A stretch of 64,000 bases of DNA. Source: Emiliania huxleyi CCMP1516. Lineage: Eukaryota; Haptophyta; Isochrysidales; Noelaerhabdaceae. The DNA is taken from assembly GCF_000372725.1 (NCBI RefSeq), contig NW_005199150.1:19970-83969 (forward strand). Direction: 5' to 3'. Below the pieces are notes generated by a model. The model was not told the DNA's origin. It saw only the letters and a program-made list of their open reading frames with translations, and searched no databases. The position numbers and the translations under genes are program-made. Below, piece by piece: positions 41,076 to 51,806 of this stretch (position 1 is the first letter of the stretch; the number at the start of each line of letters is the position of its first letter).

Positions 41076-41224
41076 TGCCGCCGCCGCTGCCGCCACCTCC
41101 GTCGCCAGCTCCGTTGCCCCCGCCGCCGGGGCCGCCGCCATCCCCGCCACCCTCGCCGCCACCGACCGTTCTCGACTTGATTGTCTCGGCAGGTCTTCAC
41201 AATACTTGTGATGACCCGAGATGA
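39471..41224 (+). CDS. Proline-rich (pherophorin/HRGP-like) wall-type protein
   Basis: The ATG at 39471 opens MPAWSPSPLPPPPPLEPRPP. Long PPSPPP runs follow, typical of hydroxyproline-rich extracellular-matrix proteins. A globular part follows (DTYLPSVRFQLDLGLLPSQA, VMLRAIVVDVLLMLIP, VTLLRGGESALVEIVELPGV, then CAGNVFLNFMRSLCA). A GT-AG intron at 40323-40543 joins IAFE to VPPILAKVVHTFPRPPLAP, and a second Pro-rich run of over 150 residues follows. Another intron seems to begin near 41190 (ctcggcag|gtcttc) with cgagatgacc repeats, so the real end may lie further on, possibly lost towards the assembly gap. No clear signal peptide is seen at the chosen start; a frame upstream was split by repeats. 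Export to the wall or scales is inferred from composition. Confidence 0.6.
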
Positions 41225-41524
41225 GACCCGAGATGAGACCCGAGATGACCCGAGAGATGACGCACCCGAGGTGACCCGAGGACCCGAGGGTACCCGAGGG
41301 TACCCGAGGGTACCCGAGGTTGACCGAGATTCCTCGGCGTGATGGTCTCGGCAGGGCTCCGCTGCCCTGAGCTGCCCCACTGCCGCGCTCCACACAGCGC
41401 CACACGCATGCGAGCCGTGCGCCGGACATGCATCGCCGTGGACGTACCGTGGACGCGCCATGGACGTGTCCTCGCCCAGCGTCTCATTCTCACCCTGCTC
41501 TCCTCCGCCCTCCCCGGCACACTC

Positions 41525-41905
41525 CCCCGCCCCCGAGAAGAATATAGGGTGGATAAAGCGCCTGTTCACGGCATGGAGGGTGAGCCACGCCGAACGTATA
41601 GAGCCGAAAACGGGAGGAAGCCGGGCAAGAAGACTCCCAGGAGGAGAAACACCGCAGTGGTAATGTGGTAATCCCGTCGTCAGCTGTAACGATGCACCCC
41701 AAGGGGGACCCCCGCGCCAACACCGAACCGTGGAGGGTACAAGCGTTCCAAAAAAGAGAGGGGACCTGAACAACAATATGACTTGGCGGCAAATGACCCC
41801 AAAGGGGCGTTAAAATAGTCCCCCCTTGCCCCGAGAAGAACCTGGAAAACCCCAGAGGGCCCAAAATATTCCCCTGAAGAAAGGCAAAGATTCCCCCCAA
41901 AAGGC
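41525..41905 (+). mobile_element. LINE-like fragment running into the gap
   Basis: agaatatagggtggataaag and the following ~300 bases match the minus strand of 45980-46260, including the coding scrap NIGWIKRLFTAWRVSHAERI. From about 41790 to the gap the match is poor with many homopolymer shifts, which points to low-quality sequence. Confidence 0.65.
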
Positions 41906-42005
41906 NNNNNNNNNNNNNNNNNNNNNNNNNNNNNNNNNNNNNNNNNNNNNNNNNNNNNNNNNNNNNNNNNNNNNNNNNNNNNNNNNNNNNNNNNNNNNNN
42001 NNNNN
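41906..42005. other. Assembly gap (100 N)
   Basis: Exactly 100 unknown bases, so the size is a placeholder. The flanks may not be truly adjacent. Confidence 0.99.
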
Positions 42006-42652
42006 CCTCCCTCTACGCGTGGTTCTTCCTCGGCTACTCGTCGCTGCGGCGGCGAGGACCGGGGCGAGGGACGTGGACGCGGATGGCCGAGCCACTTGCC
42101 GACCTTCCGCTCTCTTCCTCGCCGTATGAGCACGGGCCTGCCGGCCCAGCGGGCTTCAGCATGCTGGCGGAGAGCGAGGAGCCGCGCACCTTCTCCTTCC
42201 CCGCCGGCCCGACGGGCCTCACTCTGGCAGACGACCCGGCCGGGGGCGGTGGCATCGCTGTCGAGGCCGCAGAGGGCGCGGCGCTCGAGCTGGGCGTGCC
42301 TCTGCTGTCGGCCGTCCTCGCAGTGGACGGGCTCCGTGTCTCAGGGAACTCTACGGAGTCGCTGGGGGCTTTGGCGAGCCTGGGGCCCCTCACGCTGACG
42401 GTGCTCCCTCCGCCGCCGAGCGATGAGCCGGCGCTGACGGAGGTGGAGGAGGAAGAGGGGGGGGGGGCGAAGGGGGAGGCGGAGGAGGAGGAGGAGGAGG
42501 GGGAGGGGGAGGAGGAGGAGCACCCGGCTCTGCTGCTGAATCTGATCGATCTCGCTAAAACCCATAAGGCCAAGCAAGAGGCTGAGCGCGCCGCGGCGGA
42601 GGAGGCTTGTGCGGCGGCGGCGGCGGCGGCGGTGGCGCTGGAGCGTGCCTAA
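42006..42652 (+). CDS. Partial gene with a PDZ-like segment
   Basis: The frame is already open at the gap edge (LYAWFFLGYSSLRRR, which could be the end of a membrane segment) and reaches a stop at 42652. The part AGPTGLTLADDPAGGGGIAV, then AAEGAALELGVPLLSAVLAV and LASLGPLTLTVLPPPP resembles a PDZ domain (GPxGLxL.D, ...V..G..a..., LTL). A Glu-rich run (EEEEEEGEGEEEE) and a helical tail of Lys/Glu/Ala follow. A small frame at 42733-42954 (LSFEATGEFLDKQHAALDLA) may be a further exon. The 5' end is lost in the gap. Function unknown. The PDZ reading is tentative. Confidence 0.45.
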
Positions 42653-42954
42653 GCCGCAGCGAGCGCGAGCGAGGAGAGGGCGGGGGCTGCAGAGGCGGAG
42701 GTCGCCGCCGGGAGGAGGGAGAGTGAGTCTCCATGCGGCGGCTGAGTTTCGAGGCGACGGGCGAATTCCTCGACAAGCAGCACGCCGCTCTCGACCTCGC
42801 ACGCAACGTCGAAAAGTCCATGGCGGAGGAGGGGGAGGCAGAGGAGGATTGCAAGGAGGGAAAGCCGTCAGAGGCTGCGGCATCGGCGGGCGATGCTGCC
42901 GGCGACGCCATCGTTGCCGGCCTCTCGTCAGAGGCGGCGGCGCGCTGGTTGTGA

Positions 42955-43522
42955 GTTCAGAGGTGTGTGTGTTCGAGCATCAACTCTGGCGGCCTCTGAG
43001 AACGGATGCACGCAGGTGACGCCGACACGGACGCTCCGCTGTGTCCCCTGCGCGGATGCGTCGGCTCTTCTGCTCACAGCCACGCCTTGCGCCCAGCGCT
43101 GTACGCTGGTGTGGACTGTGTGGTGTACTGTGCGATCTGCGTCCTGCGTCCGACCGTCGTGCGTGCCCCCCCCCCCAGCCCCCACGCCCCACACCGTCCC
43201 AGTCTCGCCCACAGTGCTTACGCGTTACGGCAATGTATCGGGACAAAAGCGTCGAAAAAAGAGCTCTGTTCGTACACACCTTAGTTCTCGCACAAGGATA
43301 CAACTAACTCACACAACAAAAGCAGTTCGAAGTACATGCTCTTCAAAGAGGGTAAGAGCAAAGCGAGCCTAAGTGCTAAGAGGCCCCTCAAAAAAACGCC
43401 AAAGCGCAAAGGGGCGTGGTTTTGCTTGTGGGTAAAGCCGAGTGCGTAGACCGCGCCACACGCCTCACACGCACATCGCTTCTCTCGTCTCTGCCTGCCC
43501 CTCTGTATCACCTGTGCCTTTC
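42955..43522. other. Intergenic stretch
   Basis: No gene is seen. It is moderately GC-rich with a poly-C run near 43160. Confidence 0.35.
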
Positions 43523-45062
43523 TCAGAGCGATCGGGGGTTTTGTGAGCGGACGCGCAAACTGGCGCGCAGCTGGTGCTGGTGCTGGTATTGCGGAGCGGC
43601 AACGTCAGCGGTGCCGGTGGCGTTCCTGAGGCGTTTATTCGCTGTGGTTTGCATCTTGTTGTGCGGCTGTGGGGCGTCTGCACGCGGCGGCTTGTGCTCC
43701 GAGTCCGCCCAGTAACGCCGCGGAAGCCTCTGCCGCACGCGGTCGGCCAGCCAGGGTGCCGGCGTGTGTGACACCGCCAGTCCCTTGGCGGCGGAGGGCG
43801 TTCCGGAGGCCCACTGGAAGAGGGTCGGCTCGAGGTAGTCGAAGGTGAGCCTGCCCCGCCGCACCTGCAGGCCGACGAACCAGTTGAAGAGGGTCTGCTC
43901 CCACCAGCTGTCCCAGTAATTCGTCAGCGCGATGAGCATCTTGCGCAGCGCGAGCTCCGTGTTCGCCGTCGGCTGGAAGAGGATCATCCCCGAATTGAGG
44001 CAGAGAAAGCGGCCGTAAGGCTCGCAAAAGCGGTACTCGTTGGGGCCGAAGCTGCAGCGCGGCAGCGCGGAGGGCGAAACGGGCCGCAGTGGGCGCGAGG
44101 AGAGGCGAGGTCGATTCGCCTCGAGGTCCGCGGGCCACCTGCGCACGCGCAACTGCCGCGTGAAGAGAGACTCGGCGTGGAGACAGGCGGGGCCGCACCT
44201 CAGCGCATCTCCGCCCACATCGCTGTCGCCTCTCCGTCACATCTCTGCGAGCCGCTCACCACATGTCGAGCTGAGCGAGCAGGTCTGGCATGTGCTGCGG
44301 CTCCGTGTCGTGCAGCTCGTACACAGAGGCGGCGCCTCGTGCACGGAGGCGCAGCTGCGCGCCAAAGTAGGCCGCGGGTGGCCGATGCACCTCTGTGTCC
44401 GCGTCGAGGAAGAAGGCACGGTAGCCGCGCCGCACAACCCAATACGCGTAGAGGTACTTGAGGTTCACCGACGGGTCGAGGTTGCGGTCGCACGGCCCAA
44501 AGCTGCCTCGGCCGCACTCATCCTTCCTCGCCACGCGCCGGAACGGCTGTGGCATGCCTGGCCAGCCCAACGCGTGGCGGACGAGCGAAGCACGGAGGAC
44601 GCGCTGGTGCTTCTTGTTCGCCGCATTCTGAGCGCTGTCGAGGAGCTGCCCAGCGGTTCGCTGCGTGTTCTCGTCTGAGCACACCACCATCGGAAGAGCA
44701 CCCGGCACGGCCCTCGCAAAGGACTCGACAAACCGCACGAGAAGCCGCGAGAAGGATTCCGGCGGCTGCGCGAGGCGGCGCCCAGGCGCGCCACGGCCCG
44801 ACCGTGCTTTTACAGCGGTGCCATGCAGAGACACCACTGTGAAGGTGATGGTGCCATTCACAGAGAAGCGTCGCAACGAGGTTGTGGCCAGAGCCGGGGC
44901 GTCATCAAGCGCAAAAGGCGCCGCGTCGTCGTCCTCAAACTGACGGCAGGTCTGCTCGTCAAATTTAGACGCGGCGTGCCCGCCCGGAGCCGTAAAGAAG
45001 CTCGCGATCGCGCTGACGTTTGGCTGCGCGCCACCCATCCCGGAGGCTCGAGGGTGGTCCAT
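43523..45062 (-). CDS. DXD-type glycosyltransferase (nucleotide-sugar transferase, GT77-like)
   Basis: Exon 1 runs from about 45062 (MDHPRASGMGGAQPNVSA) to 44256. It contains ITFTVVSLHGTAVKA, LKYLYAYWVVRRGYRAFFLD and FFLDADTEVHRPP, where D-A-D is the metal-binding DXD site. It ends DMW at a GTGAGC donor. Exon 2 resumes near 44140 (WPADLEANRP) and holds CSFGPNEYRFCEPYGRFLCL, NSGMILFQPTANTEL and YWDSWWEQTLFNWFVGLQV, the usual 'NsG..l..p ... DQ..fN' half of such folds. Together these describe a Golgi-type retaining glycosyltransferase. No N-terminal membrane anchor is visible. The frame stays open upstream to about 45220 with other ATGs (45137), so the start is uncertain. Confidence 0.7.
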
Positions 45063-45139
45063 CGCGGCCGGGGTCAATGCCAAGCGTTGGGTTTGTGTGC
45101 CGGGTGATTCTGCTCGTTCGGGTCGGATTCGTGGCATGC

Positions 45140-45574
45140 CAGTGAGCAGGCCCGTGGGCAGTGGCAAGGGGGGCGTATTGCGGTGTTGGGCGCGCGCCGC
45201 TTCGTCCGGCGGGCGAAGCATAAGAATTAGGTACGCGTAAGAGGGTCGGTTCGGCTTCCGGGCTACGCTCGTACGTAGCCACAATGGTTGTTTGATTTAA
45301 CAAAACAACTCTCTCTCACAGCAGACAGGCTCGACACAGGCGGACTGGCGCGTGCTAGCACTATCACAGGCAAACCACATGGTTGTTTGTTTGATTTACA
45401 CAGACAAACAAAACAAAAACAACTCTCTCAGACAAACAAAGAACACGAAGTTATTCCCAACCCCTTTCCTGGATGAGAGATTAATTATCTCTCCGTCGGC
45501 TGCGTTGGCTCGCCAAGCAAAGTCGTTGTTCTCGATGGCGCTGTCTGGGAGTGTTTTTTTCGTAGAGAAGGAAA
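45140..45574. other. Intergenic stretch with a repeated phrase
   Basis: The phrase acaaaacaactctctc with accacaatggttgtttgattt near 45278-45318 recurs at about 45368-45430 (cacatggttgtttgtttgat). No gene is seen. Confidence 0.5.
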
Positions 45575-47300
45575 CACACAAAAAGAAAGAAAGACTATGA
45601 AAGAAAACAGACAACCCAACGGAGGGATGGGAGGACGGCACGCCGCCACCACACAGAGATTTTAAGGAGAGGAGTGTGTGTGGTGCTAGCCGTCGCCCAC
45701 CCTAACCCTTGGTCGTCAGCCTCTTTCTATCTCCCTTCGCAGTCCCTCGCCGATTATCGCTGCAACCTTCATGCCACCTCGCGGTCGTCCCACTCTCGTC
45801 GTTCTCCCTCCTGTCGCTTCCTCCTCTGTCGCGTCGCTCTCGTCTGCCTCATCCTGCGACGCCGCCGCCGCCTGCCGATCCCTTGCTCTCGCGGCTTCTC
45901 CCGCCTTTCGGCGCAACTCTGCCCTCCTCGCGGCATATTTTGGCCCCTCGAGTTATCGAGCTCTCCTCGCGCAAGGACGACTCTTCTGACGCCCACTGCG
46001 ATCATTTGCCGCCAAGTCATATCGTTGCTCAGGTCCACTCTCTCTCTCTTCGAACATGTGTACCTCCACGGTCGGTGTTGGCGCTGGGGTCCCCTTCGGG
46101 TGCATCGTTACAGCTGACGACGGGATTACCACATACCACTGCGGTGTTTCGTCCTCCTCGGAGTCTTCTTCCCCGGCTTCCTCCCGTTCGGCTCTATACG
46201 TTCAGCGTGGCTCACCCTCCATGCCGTGAACAGGCGCTTTATCCACCCTATATTCTTCTCTCTCTCCTCTGCCCGTGCCTTGGTCTTGTCGTTGTTTCGC
46301 ACCCATGTCTGTATGGCAATCGAGGCTGCCTTCCCCACTGCCTGTAGTTCACTCGTCACCTCTCCCGCGAGCTCCCTTCTCTTTCTTTCGGGTATGGAGT
46401 CCGTGAGTGCGGGCAGCGTGCAGGCAATCACGGGCGCTATTTTGTCGTACTCCTCTTCGGCGAGCGCTCCAAATCTAGACCCCATTGCCTTTAAGGAGGC
46501 TGCCCTCGCGCGTCTCAGGAATGTGGCTGTGTCTTTTGAGTCAGGCGCCGCCCGTTCGACTATTGCTGTCGCCCTCGCCGTGTGTTTGTCTAGCTTCCGC
46601 ATGAAGTGACGCGCCTCTTCCTTATTTCCAGCGCAGCTGCCGCTCAGTATGTGCGCCAACGACGCCTGTGGTGGCTCACTGTCTTCTTGTGTCCAGTCGT
46701 CCCAGTCTCTCCGTTCTCCGATTCTCCTCCTTGTCTCGCGCGCCTCTTTTGCGGCCTCATCCCTAGCCGCCTTGCACGCTCTGCATCCCCAAAACGCACT
46801 CCTCGTGGCGGGGCCCCGCATTCCCCGTTTCTTTCCCCCCTCTGGAATACGCCTGTGGTGTGCCCCGTGTGGCACCCCGACCTGTTGTCTCGCCCTGGGC
46901 TCCCAAGATCGTTTTGGTCGTCACATTGTGACCCCCGACGTCGTCGAATGTCGCCCGCCTGTCCTGCCCCCCATTCTCATCTCCTCATCTGGCAATCTCA
47001 TCTTATTGTCCCATGGGTGTTTGAGGCTGGCTACGGCCACTTCGCTCCACAGCCGTCCCGCCACCCGCCACCCCTGCCGTGTGCGATCCCGGCCTCACCG
47101 TCTTTCGAAATTGTCCGCACACCCACTCGTGCGCGCTCTGACACATGTGCCCGTACGTCCTTCGTCCACTATCTCCCTCTTCTCTGTGTCCTCTCTGCCG
47201 CCTCCCTTCTCGCCGTGTACATGCATGTTCTAGTTCGTACCGCGTCCCGCACCACTTTTGAGGCGTCCTCCGTGTCGTTATTTCCCAAGTATGCTGTCGC
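45575..47300 (-). mobile_element. LINE-like retroposon remnant
   Basis: The minus strand ends at 45575-45610 in a TTTC-rich tail and shares its last ~230 bases with 39152-39376 and its last ~95 with 53691-53787. Upstream, a 250-codon open stretch (46875-46126) has FWGCRACKAARDEAAKEARE, then HILSGSCAGNKEEARHF and NIGWIKRLFTAWRVSHAERI. Further upstream, scraps such as KMRLPDEEMRMGG and AYLGNNDTEDASKVVRDAV recall the region after the reverse transcriptase in non-LTR elements, though with stops between them. No reverse transcriptase or endonuclease motif is present, so this is a 5'-truncated, decayed copy. Class by tail and target duplications of its relatives; protein evidence is thin. Confidence 0.55.
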
Positions 47301-47881
47301 CACTAGGACCCCCCCCCCCCGGGGTGCAGGGGAGGTTACTCGAGACGGAGAATGTAGGCGGCGGCGAGAATGTTTCGAGATGCCAGAGCGTGTCTTGCGA
47401 AAAAGAGTGTCCTCCCGAGCCGTGTGACATGCAGCCCTCAGGCGGCAGCCTCGCTGGGCCATCGCAGTTTCCTGAGGCTGCGTCGGAGGAGCGCGAGGCG
47501 CCAGCGAAGGAGACTGCCGATGGGCTGGCCGTCGGCGCGACGCGCACCGAGGCGCCGAGGGCATCCGCAGACGAGGCGGCAGAGACCGAGGAGGAGAGGG
47601 AGCGCCAGCTTTTCGCGCAGCTCGGAATTGAGAGGATACAGCTCGGCATCACGGCGAAAAGGCTGTGCCAGGGGGTGCTCGCGCTTGTGCCTCACCTCGC
47701 TACGGTGATGTCGCCGGACGAGGTGCTCTCCGACCCCGAGCGTGCGATGGCTTTGATCCACGAAACGTCTGCTTCAGAGGCGCATGCGGCGGACGCGAAT
47801 GACCTCGACGGGGAGGCGTGGCCCTCCCTGTCGAAGGTCGCGGTGGTCCGGTCGCCACTGCGACTGGCCTTCCCCCGGTGA
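47291..47881 (+). CDS. Hypothetical protein, probable exon
   Basis: Frame from the ATG at 47291 (MLSPLGPPPPGVQ) to about 47881. The second half is protein-like: an Ala/Glu-rich head, then LFAQLGIERIQLGITAKRLC, VLALVPHLATVMSPDEVLSD and PERAMALIHETSASEAHA. A GTGAGC donor follows the last codons (CCCCCG|GTGAGC), so more exons may follow. The start overlaps the edge of the LINE-like remnant and is doubtful. No family is recognised. Confidence 0.4.
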   Translation: MLSPLGPPPPGVQGRLLETENVGGGENVSRCQSVSCEKECPPEPCDMQPSGGSLAGPSQFPEAASEEREAPAKETADGLAVGATRTEAPRASADEAAETEEERERQLFAQLGIERIQLGITAKRLCQGVLALVPHLATVMSPDEVLSDPERAMALIHETSASEAHAADANDLDGEAWPSLSKVAVVRSPLRLAFPR

Positions 47882-48119
47882 GCCCGCACGTCCCGACTCC
47901 ACTCTCAGAGGCCGCGTTAGCTCATCTCTCGCCTCCTCCGACAACTGCCCCCAAGCCCCCCCTGGGGCCCTCCGGCCTCGGCTTTCCGGTTCGCCGGCGG
48001 GTCCGCTATCGTACCGCGGTAACTCCCCTCCCCCATCTCCTCCTCCCGGGTACACCAGCTCAATACCCGGTATCTATTTTTTTATTTCACGCCGGGCGGC
48101 GCTTCCAAACGAGAGAGAC

Positions 48120-48180
48120 GACAACGTATCGGCACTCGTCCATGGATAGCCCGTACACACTCGTCCATGGATAGCCCGTA
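48120..48180 (+). repeat. Short direct repeat at a start codon
   Basis: ctcgtccatggatagcccgt occurs twice, about 28 bases apart, both in the reading frame of the sulfotransferase fragment. This gives two possible ATGs. Confidence 0.7.
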
Positions 48181-48444
48181 CAAGGACGGGCTCGGCCGAG
48201 TGATGCCGACGGTCTTTGTTGCCGGGCCGGCCAAGTCCGGCTCCACCTTCCTCTGGGAGTGCCTGCACCAGTCCTTCCACCCGCAGCACGTGTGCGGCCG
48301 CGACGACGCGGCCGGTTGGTCGGACACGCTCTGCCAGCACCGCCGCTTCCTTCTTCCCGCCGTCGCTGCCGACGTCGCGCAGCCCGCCTGCCCGCGCTTC
48401 CAAAAGGAGTCCGCCTTCTGGCGCTGGTTCGCTTGTCATGTGAT
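48167..48444 (+). pseudogene. Sulfotransferase N-terminal fragment
   Basis: From the ATG at 48167 the frame reads MDSPYKDGLGRVMPTVFVAG and then GPAKSGSTFLWECLHQSF. This is the PAPS-binding loop (K-S-G-S/T-T-x-L) of P-loop sulfotransferases. It continues HRRFLLPAVAADVAQPACPR and KESAFWRWFACHV before entering a retroposon tail at about 48445. Nothing downstream matches the remaining 200 or so residues expected, so the gene is cut. A distant exon beyond the insert cannot be ruled out. The real enzyme would move sulfate to a carbohydrate or similar acceptor. Confidence 0.6.
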
Positions 48445-48445
48445 A

Positions 48446-48500
48446 GAAAAGAAAGAAAGAAAACGGACAAACCAAGGGAGGGAGGGGGGAACCGTTTCTG
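48446..48500 (-). mobile_element. Short retroposon tail
   Basis: gaaaagaaagaaagaaaacg followed by gacaaaccaagggaggga matches the tail end of the LINE-like family at 39152 and 45590. It breaks the sulfotransferase frame. I could not find a convincing target duplication. Confidence 0.55.
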
Positions 48501-48731
48501 CTTTTCTCTTTTCTCGGACACCGCGCTGCCACCCTTCGCCCGCAAGCGACCCAGCACTACGCCTGACAGGCGCCGTCCGCCGCCCTGACGCTACCATACC
48601 CTACCCCTAAAAACCTCGAATCCTAGGACTGACTGACTGACCTGCATATGTGTCTCCCCAGATTTCTTGTGCTACCCTCTGCGAAGGCCCTCCGCGGTTT
48701 TTCCGAGGCGCCCCTGCCCTGCCTGCTCGCC

Positions 48732-50836
48732 ATGGCCTCGCGGACGGGCGACGTTTCGAGCCACCTCGACAAGCCGCGAGAGGGCACTGACCAGCCACTT
48801 CGGGTTGCCTCCTCGCCCGGCGCGTCCCTCGCAGGTCCCTCTCTGGCCGCAAGCGCTGCGGTGCGTCTCTGCGCCAGAAGCGCGCACCCCCCCACTGCTG
48901 CATCGTGCGCCCTGACGCTCGGCGTCCTTGTTCAGGCGAGGAGCTCGTCGCGGGTGCGCAAGCCGCCCAAGAGGCTCGACGATGAGCAGCCGGCGAAGAA
49001 GCCAGTCGCAGCGCTGGCGGCCCGGCCCCCCGACGTCGACGACGCCAAGATCAAGGCCCTCGCCGCCGCGGAGGACAAGAAGTCGACGGTGTCGGAACGC
49101 GCGCGTGCGGCTGCAAGCAAGCTCGCGGAGCTGGGGTACTCGGCCGCCATCCTCTCCTCCAGCATCACTGGCGTCCAGGGGCTCTACTACGATGAGAAGC
49201 CACAAGCCGCCCAGAAGCCTTGGCATGTGTGCCTCGAGAAGAACTACCAGCGGCCGCTGTGGTCGTGCTTCACAACCGCAGTGGCCGCTCTTGATGCGCT
49301 CCTTCGGACGGCAGGCCATGAGACGGCCACGAAGCTCGCGGCCGCTGGCGCCTCCAAGTTTGCACGCAGCGACGCAGCGACGCGCATATGGCGGCCAGAC
49401 GGCTACGTGCCGCAGGCGACGGAGGCGGCGGCGGCAAGCTTTGCGGAGGCACAGGGTGTGGCCCTGCTGCGCACGGCAGAGGGTTTCCTCTGTGTCCGTT
49501 GGGTGAACGGTGGGTGGTGCGTCCAGACGCGCGCCGACTGCAGCGGGCGCCTGCGCGGCACACGACTCTTGATGAGCGGCTTCCACGCAGAGCATAACGC
49601 GGCGCTCGCGTTCGCGCTCTCGGAGGAGGGCCGCGCCGCGGCGGCGGAGATCAACTTTGCCAAGCAGCTTGCCACCGAGCCCACGGTCGACATCTCCATC
49701 CGGCGAGACAAGGAGGCGCTCCGCCTCCTCGAGACGGTCGAGCTGCACCTGCCGGGCGCCGTGTGGCTCGCCACGACGTGCTTCACAACGCTGCTCGCAC
49801 GCACGGCGCAGGGCGAGCTGAGCCTCGACGACCCGGGCACGGCCACGGTGCTCGATGCCGCCGTCGACGGCATCCGCGTCTCCGGCTGGTCTGCCAAGGG
49901 CAAGGGGGCCACCGTCACCGACGCCACCGTGGACAGCGTGAAAAACAACTTGTACTTTCTCGGCCGCGACATGCCGGAGGAGAAGCGCGCGGCGGCCTTC
50001 GAGGAGATTGGGATCTCGTGGGAGACCGTGTGCTACCTGATGGACGACCCGCTCCTCCTCACCTTCGCCTACGCCATCACCCTCGACACGCTCCCCGGAG
50101 CAATGGGCCCAAACAATTGTGCGCTCGCCGTCCATGCCCTCTCCCTCCCGATGCTCCCACCTCTCCTCCCCGCCTCTCCCCTCTCGCATGCCCCTCCCTC
50201 ACCCTCACACCCTATCCCCCTCCTCGGGCTGCACAGGCGACAACCGCGCAGCTGCTGCGGTCGGCGCGATCAAGGGCAGCTTCGACCTCGCCGCCTTTGC
50301 GGCGCGCAGCGTCCCCTTGCCGTTCCTCGCCCTCGGCCTCGATCTCCGCTTCACATCCCCTCCTGGGCCCGCTCTCGCAGGCGCGCGGCATCTACCGTGC
50401 GCACGCCCACTTCCTCAGCCAGTGCTCCATTGTCAACATCGCCGACAACTCCTTTGGGCCTCAGATCGAGGCGCAGCTCAAGCAGGCGCCGCCGGAGTAC
50501 ATCTCGCTGCTCTCGATGGGGCACATGGTCGAGCACGGGCGCGGCGTGCTGGTGAGTGTGCGGGACCTCTCGGCCATCGAGGGCATCTCGGTGCACCGCT
50601 TCTCGGAGCTCCTCGCCGCCGTCCTCTGCGAGCGGGTGGAGCTGGGCGTGCCCTTCAAGCCCCAGAACGCGAACGGCAGCTTGAACCCCTACCCGCTGCA
50701 GAAAGCCCTCTACAAGGTACCCCCCCCCCTCCCCTCCCCTTGGCTGGCCTCAGATGCTGCCCCATAAGGCCCTCCGGGCGACCGAGCAGGAGAAGCTCGA
50801 TGCGGCCAAGGAGGAGGAGGAGGAGGCTGCCAAGGA

Positions 50837-50870
<34 letters not shown>

Positions 50871-51806
50871 GAGGAGGAGGGGGAGGAGGGGGAGGAGGAG
50901 GCGGCCGCCGCGGCGGCGGGCGTGCTGCGCAACGAGATCTTCCTCCTGACCGAGATCCTGCGTAAGGCCGGCGTGGACACCTCGGGCGCCAACCCCGAGA
51001 AGGACATGGAGGGCAAGTACTTGACGCCATTCCGCTGGCTTCGCGGGCCATGGGTGGTCGAGTCGTACGCGCTCCGGCAGACCGGGAGCAAGCTGCGGCC
51101 TCTCCGCCTCCGCCGCATGTCGCCGGCGGAGAGGCAGCTCGCTCTGGCCAAGTACCCGCCCCCGCTCCCGGTCCTGTCGCGTGACCACCGCCTCTCCGCC
51201 GCTGCCACCTCCTACCACACCGCCGTCCTCTCGCGGCCGCCCGACCCGCTCTTCACGCCGCCGCCGCACGAGGTGATGTACCCCCTCGGGGTCAAGGCGG
51301 TCACGCTGCCCACGCCGTACGTCACCTGCGGCGACGCGGCGGAGGAGGGCGCAGATATGGCGGGCGTGCGGATGCTCATCGAGGAGGAGGGTGCAGAGAA
51401 GCTGACGCGGGTGATGGTCGAGGTGGTCCGGGGCATCCTGGACGCCGGCCCGGAGGTGGCCGAGCAGTGCTTCTCTCACCTGCGCCACCGTGGCGCAAAG
51501 GCAAGCGGCACCGCGTACGCACCCCGCTCACGGGTGCTGCCGGTGGAGCCCGAGTGGCGCACCCTGGGCCGAATGGCGCCCCCCCCCACCTTCCCCTCCG
51601 CTGTCGCGCAGCCGTCAGCCCGCCCCGGCCGTGTGCTCACCCTCGCCTCGCGCCAGTCGCTCGAGGATGGGGCGAAGCGGGTGCAGAATTCCACGGAGCG
51701 CAAGCGGCTGCGTGGCTCGACCTCCGAGCCAGGCATGCAAGTCAAGCGCCTCTGTGCCATGCCGGAGTGGCGGCCGCGCTTGGGGGAGTGGGGCCTTGGG
51801 GAGTGA
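48732..51806 (+). CDS. Large multi-exon protein, family not recognised
   Basis: Start at the ATG at 48732 (MASRTGDVSSHLDKPREGTD); one at 48648 is also in frame. Exon 1 runs to about 50105 and contains ILSSSITGVQGLYYDEKPQA, HVCLEKNYQRPLWSCFTTAV, GVALLRTAEGFLCVRWVNGG and YFLGRDMPEEKRAAAFEEIG. After introns at about 50106-50237 and 50330-50380 come GDNRAAAAVGAIKGSFDLAA, YRAHAHFLSQCSIVNIADNS, YISLLSMGHMVEHGRGVLVS and YPLQKALYK. The final exon has a Glu run of about 40 residues, then VLRNEIFLLTEILRKAGVDT, YLTPFRWLRGPWVVESYALR and a stop at 51806. The length (~950 residues) and consistent codon use make it a real gene. The ...WRP.GYVP, GFLCVRW and SGFHAEHNAA texture suggests an enzyme-like first half. 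I can name no function. Confidence 0.65.

Noticed and set aside
39471-41200. Long Ala-rich and Gly-rich frames on other frames and the minus strand here
   Set aside because: They are mirror frames of the PPSPPP coding and have no separate support.
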